From NCBI GenBank assembly GCA_920105625.2, contig OV050033.1, forward strand, positions 19,984,001-20,048,000: a DNA stretch of 64,000 nucleotides, read 5' to 3'. This document shows positions 50,801 through 60,916 of the stretch, one piece after another. Position numbers and translations under genes: made by a program. The notes beneath the pieces are model-generated. The model was not told where the DNA came from. It ran no database searches and saw only the letters and a program-made list of their open reading frames with translations. Position 1 is the stretch's first letter; each line of letters starts with the position of its first letter. The DNA comes from Clusia tigrina (taxonomy: Eukaryota; Arthropoda; Insecta; Diptera; Clusiidae).

Positions 50801-53679
50801 TCTGTTCTACTAAACTGTGCAATAGTCTCACAGTGAACTTACGAATCATACCATTGGGGTCTCGTTTGGCACTATTAAATATATGAAAGCTACACTCCTA
50901 AAGAAATTCCTATTCCTCCCCAATACGCCTTACTTTAAGTATGAATTGAAGATTTTCGTCAATTAACTTCTTTCAAAAGAATCTTGTATCGTCGAACGCA
51001 TGACTAAGAAGTGCCGAGTGGCCTTTCGTTTTATATTTTATTCACTTTTCAGCTTAACGCATAGAAACCATATCGGGATATTGAGAAGGATGGGGTATCA
51101 CTTTCAGTTCTGCAAATATATAGTCAAATATGCCGTGTTTTTGTGAGAATTGTCACTGTGAGTTAATCATGAGGCAACCAATAGTTGTGTACCATTCAGC
51201 ATCGACTGAACTGAACCATTCAGATCGACTGAATTCAGCATTGATCAGCTGGTGACAAGATTACCCTTTTCCTTCAAACATTTCGTACGTTTCACAATGG
51301 TGGGTTTGCTTCATCTGCGACTTGGTCTTATGCTCGTTGTCGATTATTTTCTATACCAATTAAAATATGCTTCAGTACCTATTCATCACTGGTGTTCCAG
51401 TATTTGTAGCTGAAGACAATCTGCATCGGCATTTCGTTCATTTATCCTAGTAAGAATTATTTGCGGCTCCACAGGAATTGTTGACTATTTACGGCAGCAT
51501 GTGCTCTCATTATCATCTGCATTTTATTCAGTGTCTAATTTATCTTTTACTTCAATCCACTAGTATTTATGATTCTCTTTCATTGTTCTAATTTTCTTTT
51601 GTGACAAAATGCTTTAAAATCTTTATTTAACCTTCCTTTAATACCCATGAACACAATTAGTGGCAATTTCGCGCGGCGCAGTTTTCACCCGTGTCCGTAA
51701 TGCACAAAATGAAACATTAATGACCTTAGAATTTTAACGCTAACACCAGAATCTCACATGCGCAAGCACAGGCGAAATTCCTAAAAGTAGACCGCATACA
51801 TGCGCTGGTAATAACCAGCATTATGAGAATGTAATTGTAAATACCAAAATGTGTGATTAAAAGGGTTATAGGGGCGTTTGTGTCCGCTGCTAATGCAATT
51901 ATAAAACTCTGCGAATGGAGCGTGAAAATCTAATGCTTGCATATTATGTGTGTGGGTGTTTTTGTGAAAGTGTTTGTGTCAATGTGTGCGCGCGAGAGAA
52001 TTTAAAGCGATTCTGTATGAGTTGCACAAATGGGAAATATTTGAAAAGTTTAACTTGCACATCATGGTTATGCAGTGCGCGTCGCAGGCTGGGAATTGCC
52101 TTAGAATGATACCAAAGCAGGGCATATCAGTTTGGATGCGCTGTTCAAATCGGTACATGCATGCAGCGTCTTCATTGCAATCACTTTGTGCACCTGTGCA
52201 CTTTTTAAATTGAAAACGAAGCGAATTGAATTTTAGTTCATGATTCAGCACAATAAATTTCAATCATTCACACCCAAACGAACACGTATTGCTATGTAGA
52301 AATGCCTTTAAGCGTTCGAAAATATATGATCCCGTTCAACTGACTGGAGCATGAATTGCAATTAGTATCGACTCAATTGAGGCATTTATAGTCCTAAGCG
52401 TTACTTACAATCCTAAAAGCGTTGCATACTTTGCGGGTCTGCTGTAAAAGCGATGATTGAATAAAAAAGTGAATCACAAAATAGGGTTGAATTAACATGG
52501 AATATCCCTGAATAGAATAGCAACTTGACTGCTCAGTACAGTGTATTTTGTCTTATAGAGATTGATTGATAAGTATCCGTAATTGCTCTCAGGGACGAAA
52601 CCAGTGCCCGTCAAAGTCCAAACCAGATGTATTTGTGAGGAACATGGTTTAGTGACCACTGAGGCAGACATGAAATTTTAAAATTTATACATACGCCGGG
52701 ACTGATCTAAAAGGTATTCTTCTTCTATACAAGATACTTTCAATGAAGCCAACACGTCTGGGTGCTGATAGCTCACCAAATCCTTTAAAAATTTAAATGA
52801 ATTGCAACACCACAAATTAATAAAATTTCTTGACTGCAGTGTTTATTGTAAAAAATTGTTTAGCGTGCCAAAATCTAGTGAAATTTCCAGTTCATTACCT
52901 TCGGCACTGACAAGTTTATTTTTAACAGTGTTTTATTATTTTAGCTTTTTTGAGGAATATACGAAAACGCGATGACAATGCAGTATTTTTTCTAATTTTT
53001 ATATTTTTTGTTTTTATGATCTGAAAAGTTGTATTTGCACCATTTCTATGCTATTGACAAAAGGGACAAGTTTGTATTTCTTTTTGGTTCTTTTTGAAAA
53101 CGCAAACGAAACAAGCGAGTTTTCCGCTTTGACTACGCAAATTCCCTTGTGGGCAAGTTGCATTTTTCACAACAGTTTGAAAAACTGCCAGTCACACACA
53201 CGCAGCGTCAGCTCGTGCGCCATTTCCAAAACGAAACTACTTCCGGGTCAAAGGAAAATTGATTGAGTAAATAAAGGAAAAGTCGTTAGTTGTACTTTTC
53301 GCTGTAGCAGCATGCAACACAAAAACAAACAGCAAAAAAAGACGGGGGAAAATTATAAAAGACAGCAACGAGCAACATTTTAGTTGCAGCAGCGCACAGT
53401 CCGCTCACATGCCCGTGTCTTCTGCCGCATGCCTCTGGATTCGCCACTGCATCCATCTGAGCGTAATTGTGGTAAACGCGCGCAGTTTCGGGATGAATGA
53501 TTTCAAAATGTTATTTAAAGCGAGCGGCAACATCTTCCTTGAAGTTTTTATATCAGCTGCGCGCACGAACGTGAGCTTTCGTGGCATGTCACCGCAGATC
53601 CATTAGAGCGAGTTGCACAACTTTGTCCACGGGCGCTCCGTCCTGCGTTGTGCATCGCTTTGCGGTGTTTGCGTGTGCA
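47801..53679. other. Non-coding stretch
   Basis: No gene recognised over almost 6 kb. A short CACACACAC patch lies at 49350-49360 and a TGTG-rich patch at 51945-51990. Open frames have no domain. Confidence 0.45.
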
Positions 53680-53825
53680 TATGTCAACTGTCAGTGTCAC
53701 TGGCGCGTATGTGGCGCTTCATGGTCAGCACGAAAAACTGAGCAATTGTTTGATAGCAGTTAAATTGAATAAAAAAGCAACAGGAAAGATTTCTTGATTG
53801 AAAGACAACCTCAACGTTGGCAAAT
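53680..53825 (+). repeat. Local duplication, copy 1
   Basis: Begins TATGTCAACTGTCAGTGTCA and ends GTTGGCAAAT. It is near-identical to 54718-54850, apart from scattered substitutions, a 19-base extra segment near its end and a short gap. Confidence 0.92.
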
Positions 53826-54086
53826 GATGCAACTTTCTGACTCTACTTTTGTTTTTAGTTTTGTGTTGAAACTTTGCGCAAACTCCTTCCTGTTTGATTT
53901 TACACGCATCGGGTCATCGGGAAGGACTGCAGTAGCCTTACCTTCGGTGGACCTAATACGGAGCCGCATAATTACACTGCAATACACTTAGCGAAGGAAG
54001 TCTTCGTGTGTTTTAATGTATTAATGTATTTATTGATGGAAACAATTAGTTGCAGTGAATTCAGGTAAGACAATGTAATATAATTA
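53826..54086. other. Non-coding spacer
   Basis: Nothing recognised between the duplication and the SINE; contains a short TTAATGTATT duplication near 54015. Confidence 0.45.
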
Positions 54087-54264
54087 TATATGTGGATTAG
54101 TGGTAAGCATGCTAGTTTCACACTCAGAGGGTCGCAAGGTTTAATTCTTGCCCCGGGCTTGGTCTCAAAAATGCTTTTTTTCTCTTCAAGCTCAGTAGCT
54201 AGAACTCATTCCACAACTCCTTGCAGTCAGAATTAATTATGGTGCATGATATAATAATAATAAT
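54087..54264 (+). mobile_element. tRNA-derived SINE, copy B (near full length)
   Basis: A-box TGGATTAGTGG at 54093-54103, then GTAAGCATGCTAGTTTCACA, B-box-like AGGTTTAATTC, GGGCTTGGTCTCAAAAATGC, CAGTAGCTAGAACTCATTCC, AATTAATTATGGTGCATG, and a 3' (ATA)n run. This shows the full layout: tRNA-like head, short body and AT-rich microsatellite tail. Confidence 0.78.
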
Positions 54265-54717
54265 CCTATCATTGTGAAATTGCAAGGTGAAAACTGAAAT
54301 ATCCAAAGACATTGCCTCAATTATATCGAATCGCATCTACTTCTTAACGTTTTAAATTGCAGTATTCCATAATTATAGTTAAAACAAATGTATTCGCAAT
54401 CACATTTCTTGTGGTATGAAGTAGGTGCTAATGGAATAAACCTCAAGACAAATCAAGTAAGTTCCATAAATAATCAATAATAAGTTTCAAAAGGGACTCA
54501 ATAACTCCACAATTGATTAGCTCACACATGATAATGTTGTTTAGACTTACATGATAAACTATCAAGAAGTCACTAACTCCATTGGTAAACCCAATACAAA
54601 GTGGGTCTACTAACTTTATACGGTACGTATATATGAGAGACATATGGGTCAGTATATTTTGGTCCGAAATATGTGAGTTCTTCGACCGATAAGTAAGAAC
54701 TAGAATATTTTTCTGGT
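54265..54717. other. Non-coding spacer
   Basis: No gene or repeat recognised. Confidence 0.45.
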
Positions 54718-54850
54718 TATGTCAACTGTCAGTGTCACTGGCGCTTATGTGGCGCTTCCTGGTCAGCACGAAAAACTGAGCAATTGCTTGATACGAGTAG
54801 CAGTTAAATTGAATAAAAAAGCAAAAGGAAAGGTTTCAACGTAGGCAAAT
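54718..54850 (+). repeat. Local duplication, copy 2
   Basis: Matches 53680-53825 through GGCGCTTCCTGGTCAGCACG, AAACTGAGCAATTGCTTGAT and the GAATAAAAAAGCAAAAGGAA block. It has an extra ACGAG-type insertion and lacks 19 bases near the end. Confidence 0.92.
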
Positions 54851-54858
54851 AGTTTGGT

Positions 54859-54929
54859 AGGCCGATATTATAAGTATCGACAAAAGCAACATATTGACAG
54901 GCCGATATTATCAGTATCGACAAAAGCAA
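54859..54929. repeat. 31-bp direct duplication, period 40
   Basis: AGGCCGATATTAT(A/C)AG then TATCGACAAAAGCAA occurs at 54859-54889 and 54899-54929 with one difference. It lies right after the previous duplication. Confidence 0.95.
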
Positions 54930-57480
54930 TCGATTAATCCACAGAACAATTTTAGGATTAGCAACTAACTCCTCAAAACACCAGATCAAAATATTACTCA
55001 ATTTAAAATATTCATGAAAATGAAGTGCTATGGAACACTATTAATGGCAAACTTCTCCATACAACCTTGTTCTCCATACATACTCGTATTGTTACGAAAA
55101 TTATTTTTCTTTTAATATTTCAATCACTGAATTGTGTAAGGCAGTAAGTAAAAATAATTGTTTGATCATTTGGCTTTAATGAAGGTATTTTCTTTTAATT
55201 TTAATTCAGCACAAAAGATCTACAAATTTCACTTTTCTCCTTCTAACTCAGTTTTATCACTGATGATTTCAATTCATAACAGAAATATCAATAGAATGTT
55301 CTTTTTATCTGTTTGTGGCTTTCACTCCAATAGAAACGAGGAGTGTCCTTTATTGCGAAAGGGACAATATCGTTGTTGATCCACTGTGTATACAAAAACA
55401 CAGTAAAAGGGGAGAAGAATGTGTAATATTTATATGACACTGATCTTTTTTTTTACTTATTTATTGAAGTGGTGATTCATCAAACAAATTAAGTTCAGCT
55501 TAAAGACTTTTTTTGAAGCGGATTTTTAAATATTTCTTAAAGAAATCCATCCTTCAGAATTTTACACTGATTTGATCATTCCACTTTTCTCATTACTGCC
55601 AATTTGACTATTAATATGAAAGAATTCCAGTTTGAAATTAACAAAGTAATTAATTAAACCCAAATTAAAAATTGACCAAGGATCGTGGATTAGTTCCCTG
55701 TCTGGTGGATTGTAAGAAAATATCAGATGCAGACATCCGTGACGGTCGACAAGTAAGCAAAGGGTCAATATCGAAAATATGTGGTATATAGGTGGGAAGT
55801 ATACTATTCGCCCACTATCACAATAACTAGACAAATCGAAATCCAATAATCATAAGGAAACAAATAATAAAATATAATTTAATTATACTGATTACTTATT
55901 GTTGTTGGAAATTAAATGATCATTTAAGTATTTTGAAAAAATCCAGTGATCGAACTATTAGAAAAACTTATTTACGTAACAAAAGCTTTCTTGGAATAAT
56001 TGATGTTGGGAGGGACCTTCAAAATGGGAGTCATTTTTACTATCAAAAAATCTTGCATACTTCTGGGCGGAGCCTATGTGAGCTTAGTTTCAGCAGCGAA
56101 TATTTGGCTATATTCTTATTTATTTGCCATTTTTTAAAACTATTTTCATGAAATAATTTGTTTAAAAATGTATAAAAAGTAATTATAAGGCTTGTATGTT
56201 TGAAATATAAATATTGAATAATTTAACCTTAGATAAACTCTGCCCTTGCATCTACAATAATCTACATCAAATAGAAACAATTGTAAGTTCCTTAGATAAT
56301 TTTTTTTCTAATTTAAAAATCCCAATGGAATAAAATGATTTCGGAATTTTAATTAATATTGCAATATTTAATTAAATTTATTAAATATTGCATATATTTT
56401 TTTTAAATATAATAAAATATCTTCATATATCATATTAGACGTTTCCTACGTATTCTACTTTTTGTATACATTGTCTACACACAAATGTACGGAAGTTTCA
56501 ATTAAGCCAAAACAGCCGCCGAATTTTAAGAGGCACTATGATTGATGTGTTCCAATCTCTTTCTAATCTCTTGATCACCGAATGGAAATATTATTCAGTA
56601 TACTATCCAGTTTTTTTTCACCAAACCGAGCTGCATTTTAAGCTGACTTTCTAGCTTTCTTTTCCCTGTTGTTGTTTTTTTTATAAATTAGGTTTGAAAT
56701 CAATTTAATCGTGTAAATAAAGCCCCGCCCCAATGAAGCCTTTATTCAAATTAATGATCATAAATTCACATACAGCTACATTTATATTTCAAATATGTCA
56801 CAATAGTTGGAAAATAGTATAAGTACACATATATTTCATTATAATATATTTTTTAAAAATAACAAATAAATAATTGTACATTTTTTGGATGTTTCCACAT
56901 AATTTTGTTATATAATTTGCTATAACTGCATATATAGTGTGTGTATATTTAATGTTATACATGCTCAAAGGTAAATATTTGTGAAGGCGTTCGATTTTGT
57001 TTTCTTTTCAATAACTACATTTAGGTACACTGGACATTTATTTTGGTTAAATTAATAATGATATAGTTGTATTTAAAAATTGTTCATTATAGTTGAGGAC
57101 GAAAAGCACATTTAATAGCAATTTAATTCAATAATATGAGATTTATTTATAGATTTCTTTCGAATAATACGAGTAGAGTAAAATTTGCTTACTTTAAATT
57201 ATGCTAACAGTTTGGAAGCTGTTAAGTTACTGCTTAAGTGCTTTAATAAGCAGCGCTGTGTTAACGCGCTGTTAGCATGTTCAACAAACTGTAGTTTAAC
57301 ATTGCGTTGACAGTGTGCTAACAGACAAGTTCCACTGTGGTATCAAAGCAGTTAAATAAGTTCATTTGTGGACTTTAGTTGAGTTGGAATCAATTGGTGT
57401 GCTACATTCGCGAGCCAATCCCAAAACCTTGCAGCCCCAATCCATTCCACAATGCTCTGTTATTTGCAACACGCATGCAT
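54930..57480. other. Non-coding stretch downstream of Syt12
   Basis: 55090-55150 resembles the start of the putative LTR at 8808 (TGTTACGAAAATT, CAATCACTGAATTG), but no second end was found. 56180-57150 is extremely AT-rich. 57200-57325 has repeated GCTAACAG/CTGTTAGC motifs. The Syt12 3' UTR should lie in the right-hand part (- strand). Confidence 0.45.
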
Positions 57481-59373
57481 TTAGTTACCAGCACCTTGGG
57501 CGGCAGCTGTGACACTTATTTTATTATCCTGCAATGGCAGCCACTGTGCAGTGGCGGATTTGGATCGCAACATTTCTTCGAAGAAAATTTTTTCATCTGG
57601 ACGAATGTCGGGTCCACTACCAATGAGAGCACGGCCCAAAATTTCACTGGAACCTAAAGAATATATCCAAAAATATGAGATTAGTGACAATGGGAATGAA
57701 CGAAATATGGAAGTACGATATGAAGGAAAACAACATTTACCTAACAATCCATCATGCACCACTGTGAACTCAATAAAAGAGTGCTTCAATGTCTCCTTGT
57801 TCATGTCAAATGTTAAAGCTTCATTGTAGACTGGATTGACTGTGTTACGAGCCACGCCTGTTTTGCGTTTTTTGACCTTCTTTCCATTCGAAATTAATGT
57901 CACCTTAACATACGGATCAGAAGAATTGCGTGAATCATCGACTACGCGCAAATTGCGTGCCTTTATTAGCACCACTGTCAATCGTTCGGCTGATGGCAGA
58001 AAAGCCAACGAGACCATTATGTCTCCCAAATCAACTTTCATATCCTGCAAATATGTTATGTGAGTGAATCGAACTTTCAGTTTTGCATAAAATATATCAA
58101 TATATTCCGACCTGCTCAGCGCAAGATCCCAGTGGAGTCCATAAATTAACCTTTGCGGTGAGATCCATTGTATTTAGCGGAATTTTTGCGCCACCAATGC
58201 AAACATGGCGAGAATAGGCATCAAAATCATAGAGTAAAATCTCGATGGTGCGCTTTTCAATGATATTGGGACTTTCTTCGAAGACGAAATCTTCATCGAA
58301 GACTGCAAAAGAAATATGTTGACATACATATAAGAAAGATCAATGTCAATGTCGGTACTCACCTGGATTTAAAGTTTTCTTGTGAATGCGAGTCTGCCAG
58401 AAGTTCTTCTTTTCGGGTAGCAAACGTACCTTTGCGTAGGGATCAGCAGTGCCACTGAAATCGCGTGGTTGTAAGTTCTTAGCCTACAATGTCCAAGCAA
58501 TGAGCAAAGAACAAATCCAGGGAATATTTGAATATTTACCTCAATCAGATGCACAGAGAGTATGCCGGAAATCGGGTCATACAGAATGCTCACGTGTATA
58601 TTACCGCGTACATCAACTACACCCTCAGGGCTGCTTTTTTGCTGAGAATTCTAAAAAATAATAATAGAATGGAATTAGTAATGGACCTTAATTTAGTGCA
58701 CTCGTGTGCTGTTCCACCTACAGTTCTATACAGCGACATATCGATTTTAGTGTGATCCAACTTGGAATTCATAGAGGAGACCCTGGGACGTGTTGGATTC
58801 ATGCCCAACACAACATGCTTATCGGAGCGTGCTATGGGCACTGAGCCCGTCGAGGATACAGATAAAGTGTTGGACCTCAGGCTTCCCGATGGAGAGGTCG
58901 GGGTTGGTGGTGGCGACTCTTCGGCAGATGTGGACACTTGTTGCTGTACCGTTTTGGGCGGTGGCACCCAAAATGCCGGATCTTCAGCTGTCAGAGAAGT
59001 GGGGCTCATATTGCCTTTACCAATCGAGCGTCCACATTCGCTTATATTGTCCACATTATAGCCAGCCGCGCCCGATACCAAAGCCTCCTGACTGCAAGTA
59101 ACAATTGGGTGGGATTTAGCAGAAGTTACAATTTTGTGTTTGTGTGTGTGTGTGTGTCTGTGTGTGAAATATCACGAACCTTTGCTCTCCTCCTTCCTTT
59201 TCGTTAGCAGTTTCCAGTAGATTGTTCTCAAACCAATTGAGACGATATCTTTTGGAACATGTGGTGTAAAATAGGGCCCCTAATACCGTAACCACCAGAA
59301 ACGATATCGACGCATATATGCCCACTTGTGCCAAGGATATGTCCTCCTCTCGTATAACAATATCCATTGTCAT
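57481..59373 (-). CDS. Syt12: Synaptotagmin, best matched to Synaptotagmin 12
   Basis: Membrane-trafficking protein with an N-terminal membrane anchor and two cytoplasmic C2 domains. Coding exons on the - strand are 59373-59180, 59091-58722, 58650-58540, 58483-58363, 58302-58112, 58044-57741 and 57653-57481, giving 1464 bases and 487 residues with all phases agreeing. Residues 16-38 form one transmembrane segment (VGIYASISFLVVTVLG). 65-188 is a Pro/Ser/Thr-rich linker. C2A spans about 204-325 and C2B about 334-475. C2A keeps Asp at 233, 239, 291 and 293, but the last ligand position is Val299. C2B has Asp365/366 and 372, while its second loop (VVHDGLLGSSE) lacks the usual DxD. VGIYAS near the anchor and IGSG...MLRSKSATAQWLP at the end resemble Syt12 more than Syt1/4/7. 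The start could also be Met3, whose context (ACAATGG) is better. Confidence 0.9.
59139..59166. repeat. (GT)n microsatellite in Syt12 intron 1
   Basis: A GT-rich run beginning about 14 bases downstream of the exon 1 donor (in - strand terms it is a CA run). Such tracts next to donor sites can affect splicing; no effect can be claimed here. Confidence 0.9.
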
Positions 59374-60259
59374 TGGTGAGACTGGTGCTTTGCTTACTGC
59401 TACTACTGTTGAGTGTTGTTGAGTAACTGAAAATGAATTGTGGCATGAAGTTCAATGTGGATTCTTGCAAGTGTTGCGATATCCTGCAAGGCATCAGGGA
59501 AGTGGACCTCATTTTCTATACAAGAACAATGAAAATAAATTCCCTGATTTTCACACAACGAAGAAATATTTCAAATTACGTTCACACCATCGTCTAAATT
59601 AAAATAACCTTCCAGCAATTAAGCAAGTTTTACGGAACAGCTGCGCCAGAGCCATGCCAAAGGCATAAATCACCGCAAGTTGAAGACAGTTAATGTAAAT
59701 TCATGGGTTTTGCGTTTTTTGTGTGTTACTTTTCAATTAATTAAGTGCAAATTCACTTGCGGGGCTCACGCACTGACTGCTTAAGCAAGATGAATGCGGC
59801 TTTCGCTCGCCACCAGTGAACACAAACACGTAATCAATGAAATTACGAATAGCGGGGGAACTCCTGAAAGCGCGATGCAGACTTTAATTCTTATACTCTG
59901 CTGTAAAATCCATCAAAGAACACCATTATTTGCACTTTTATAGGCAGAAAACATAAAATTATCCCACTCTCAACTCTGGCACGAACTCATCAAGTTTTGT
60001 GGCCAAGCTCCAAATACGAACAAAATATTTTGTGGCAAATACTGCGCAGTTGTGGTATCGTATGGGAGTGGGACTATACCTTGATTTTTCCTGACAAAAA
60101 TTTTCGCTAAACAAGTGTAATTAAGGACATTTCAGTACAAATAGGCAATGAATAAAACGGCATATTAGGTTGTTAAATTTATATTGTGAGTGTGTGTGTT
60201 TCCTTTAGATTAGTGAAAGAGGGGCTCGCCTACAAGTATTCCAAGATTATGTTAGGTTA
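59374..60259. other. Syt12 5' flank
   Basis: Should contain the Syt12 5' UTR and perhaps upstream non-coding exons on the - strand. No clear core promoter was picked out. The frame at 59228-59512 overlaps exon 1 in another frame and is a shadow. Confidence 0.4.
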
Positions 60260-60550
60260 AACTGGCTGACCGAATAGGCCACTCATAGAACCGTAGGTCC
60301 TTAGCGATACCAGATGAGTGTCCGCTTAGGATTCGTGAAAGTAGAGATCATTGAATAGTGAGGTGGTTGTTGCTAGCCTTATTTATGGGGCCAGAGGTTG
60401 AAACCTTTTCTAGTCCGCCAAACCATTGAGCCCCCAACGCGTGCTCTAGCGTTTGATGGCCAGAAACATAGGAGAGGCTCTAAGCTTTCCGTGGAGTCTA
60501 TTTCCCTGCATTTCTTACACCCATCATTGCTTGTGAGCCGCATATTTTTC
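60260..60550 (-). mobile_element. Jockey-type non-LTR retrotransposon 3' fragment (copy 4)
   Basis: On the - strand the sequence reads CKKCREIDSTESLEPLLCF and WPSNARARVGG, the zinc-knuckle end of a jockey/R1-type ORF2. After decayed sequence comes GGTATCGCTAAGGACCTACG then TGGCCTATTCGGTCAGCC, a 3' UTR style common in these elements, and a terminal AACCTAACATAA. It differs from copies 1-3 in sequence and strand, so it is probably a related but distinct family. Confidence 0.65.
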
Positions 60551-60825
60551 ACGTGTTGCTGCTAGTAGTCACTAGATTGCATCGATTAATACAAAAGCAC
60601 TAGATTGATAATTTTAATGTAATGAAATTAACTCATTTATTCACAATTCAATTTACTTCTTCTGTGTTTGAACAAAGTTTGAACCATACAATAATTTCAA
60701 ATTAATCTCTTTTCTGTTACCAAATCAGCTTTATATTTGGTGCTTGGAATACTGACCTGATCTATCGTTCTAAGCCGCCTTTTTATAATAAAGCTTAACT
60801 AGTTTAACGAAACAGTTTACAATAT
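60551..60825. other. Non-coding spacer
   Basis: No gene or recognised element. Confidence 0.45.
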
Positions 60826-60916
60826 CACTAATGACTTATCACTAATGACTTGTCACTAATAACATATCACTAATGACATACCACTAATGACTTATCACTA
60901 ATAACTTATCACTGAC
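60826..60916. repeat. 14-bp minisatellite, 6.5 units
   Basis: Units of CACTAATGACTTAT start at 60826, 60840, 60854, 60868, 60882 and 60896, with a partial unit at 60910. Variants are CACTAATAACATAT and CACTAATGACATAC. Confidence 0.97.

Noticed and set aside
58617..59081. Separate 154-residue protein on the - strand
   Set aside because: It is exon 2 of the synaptotagmin gene read through the donor site into the next intron.
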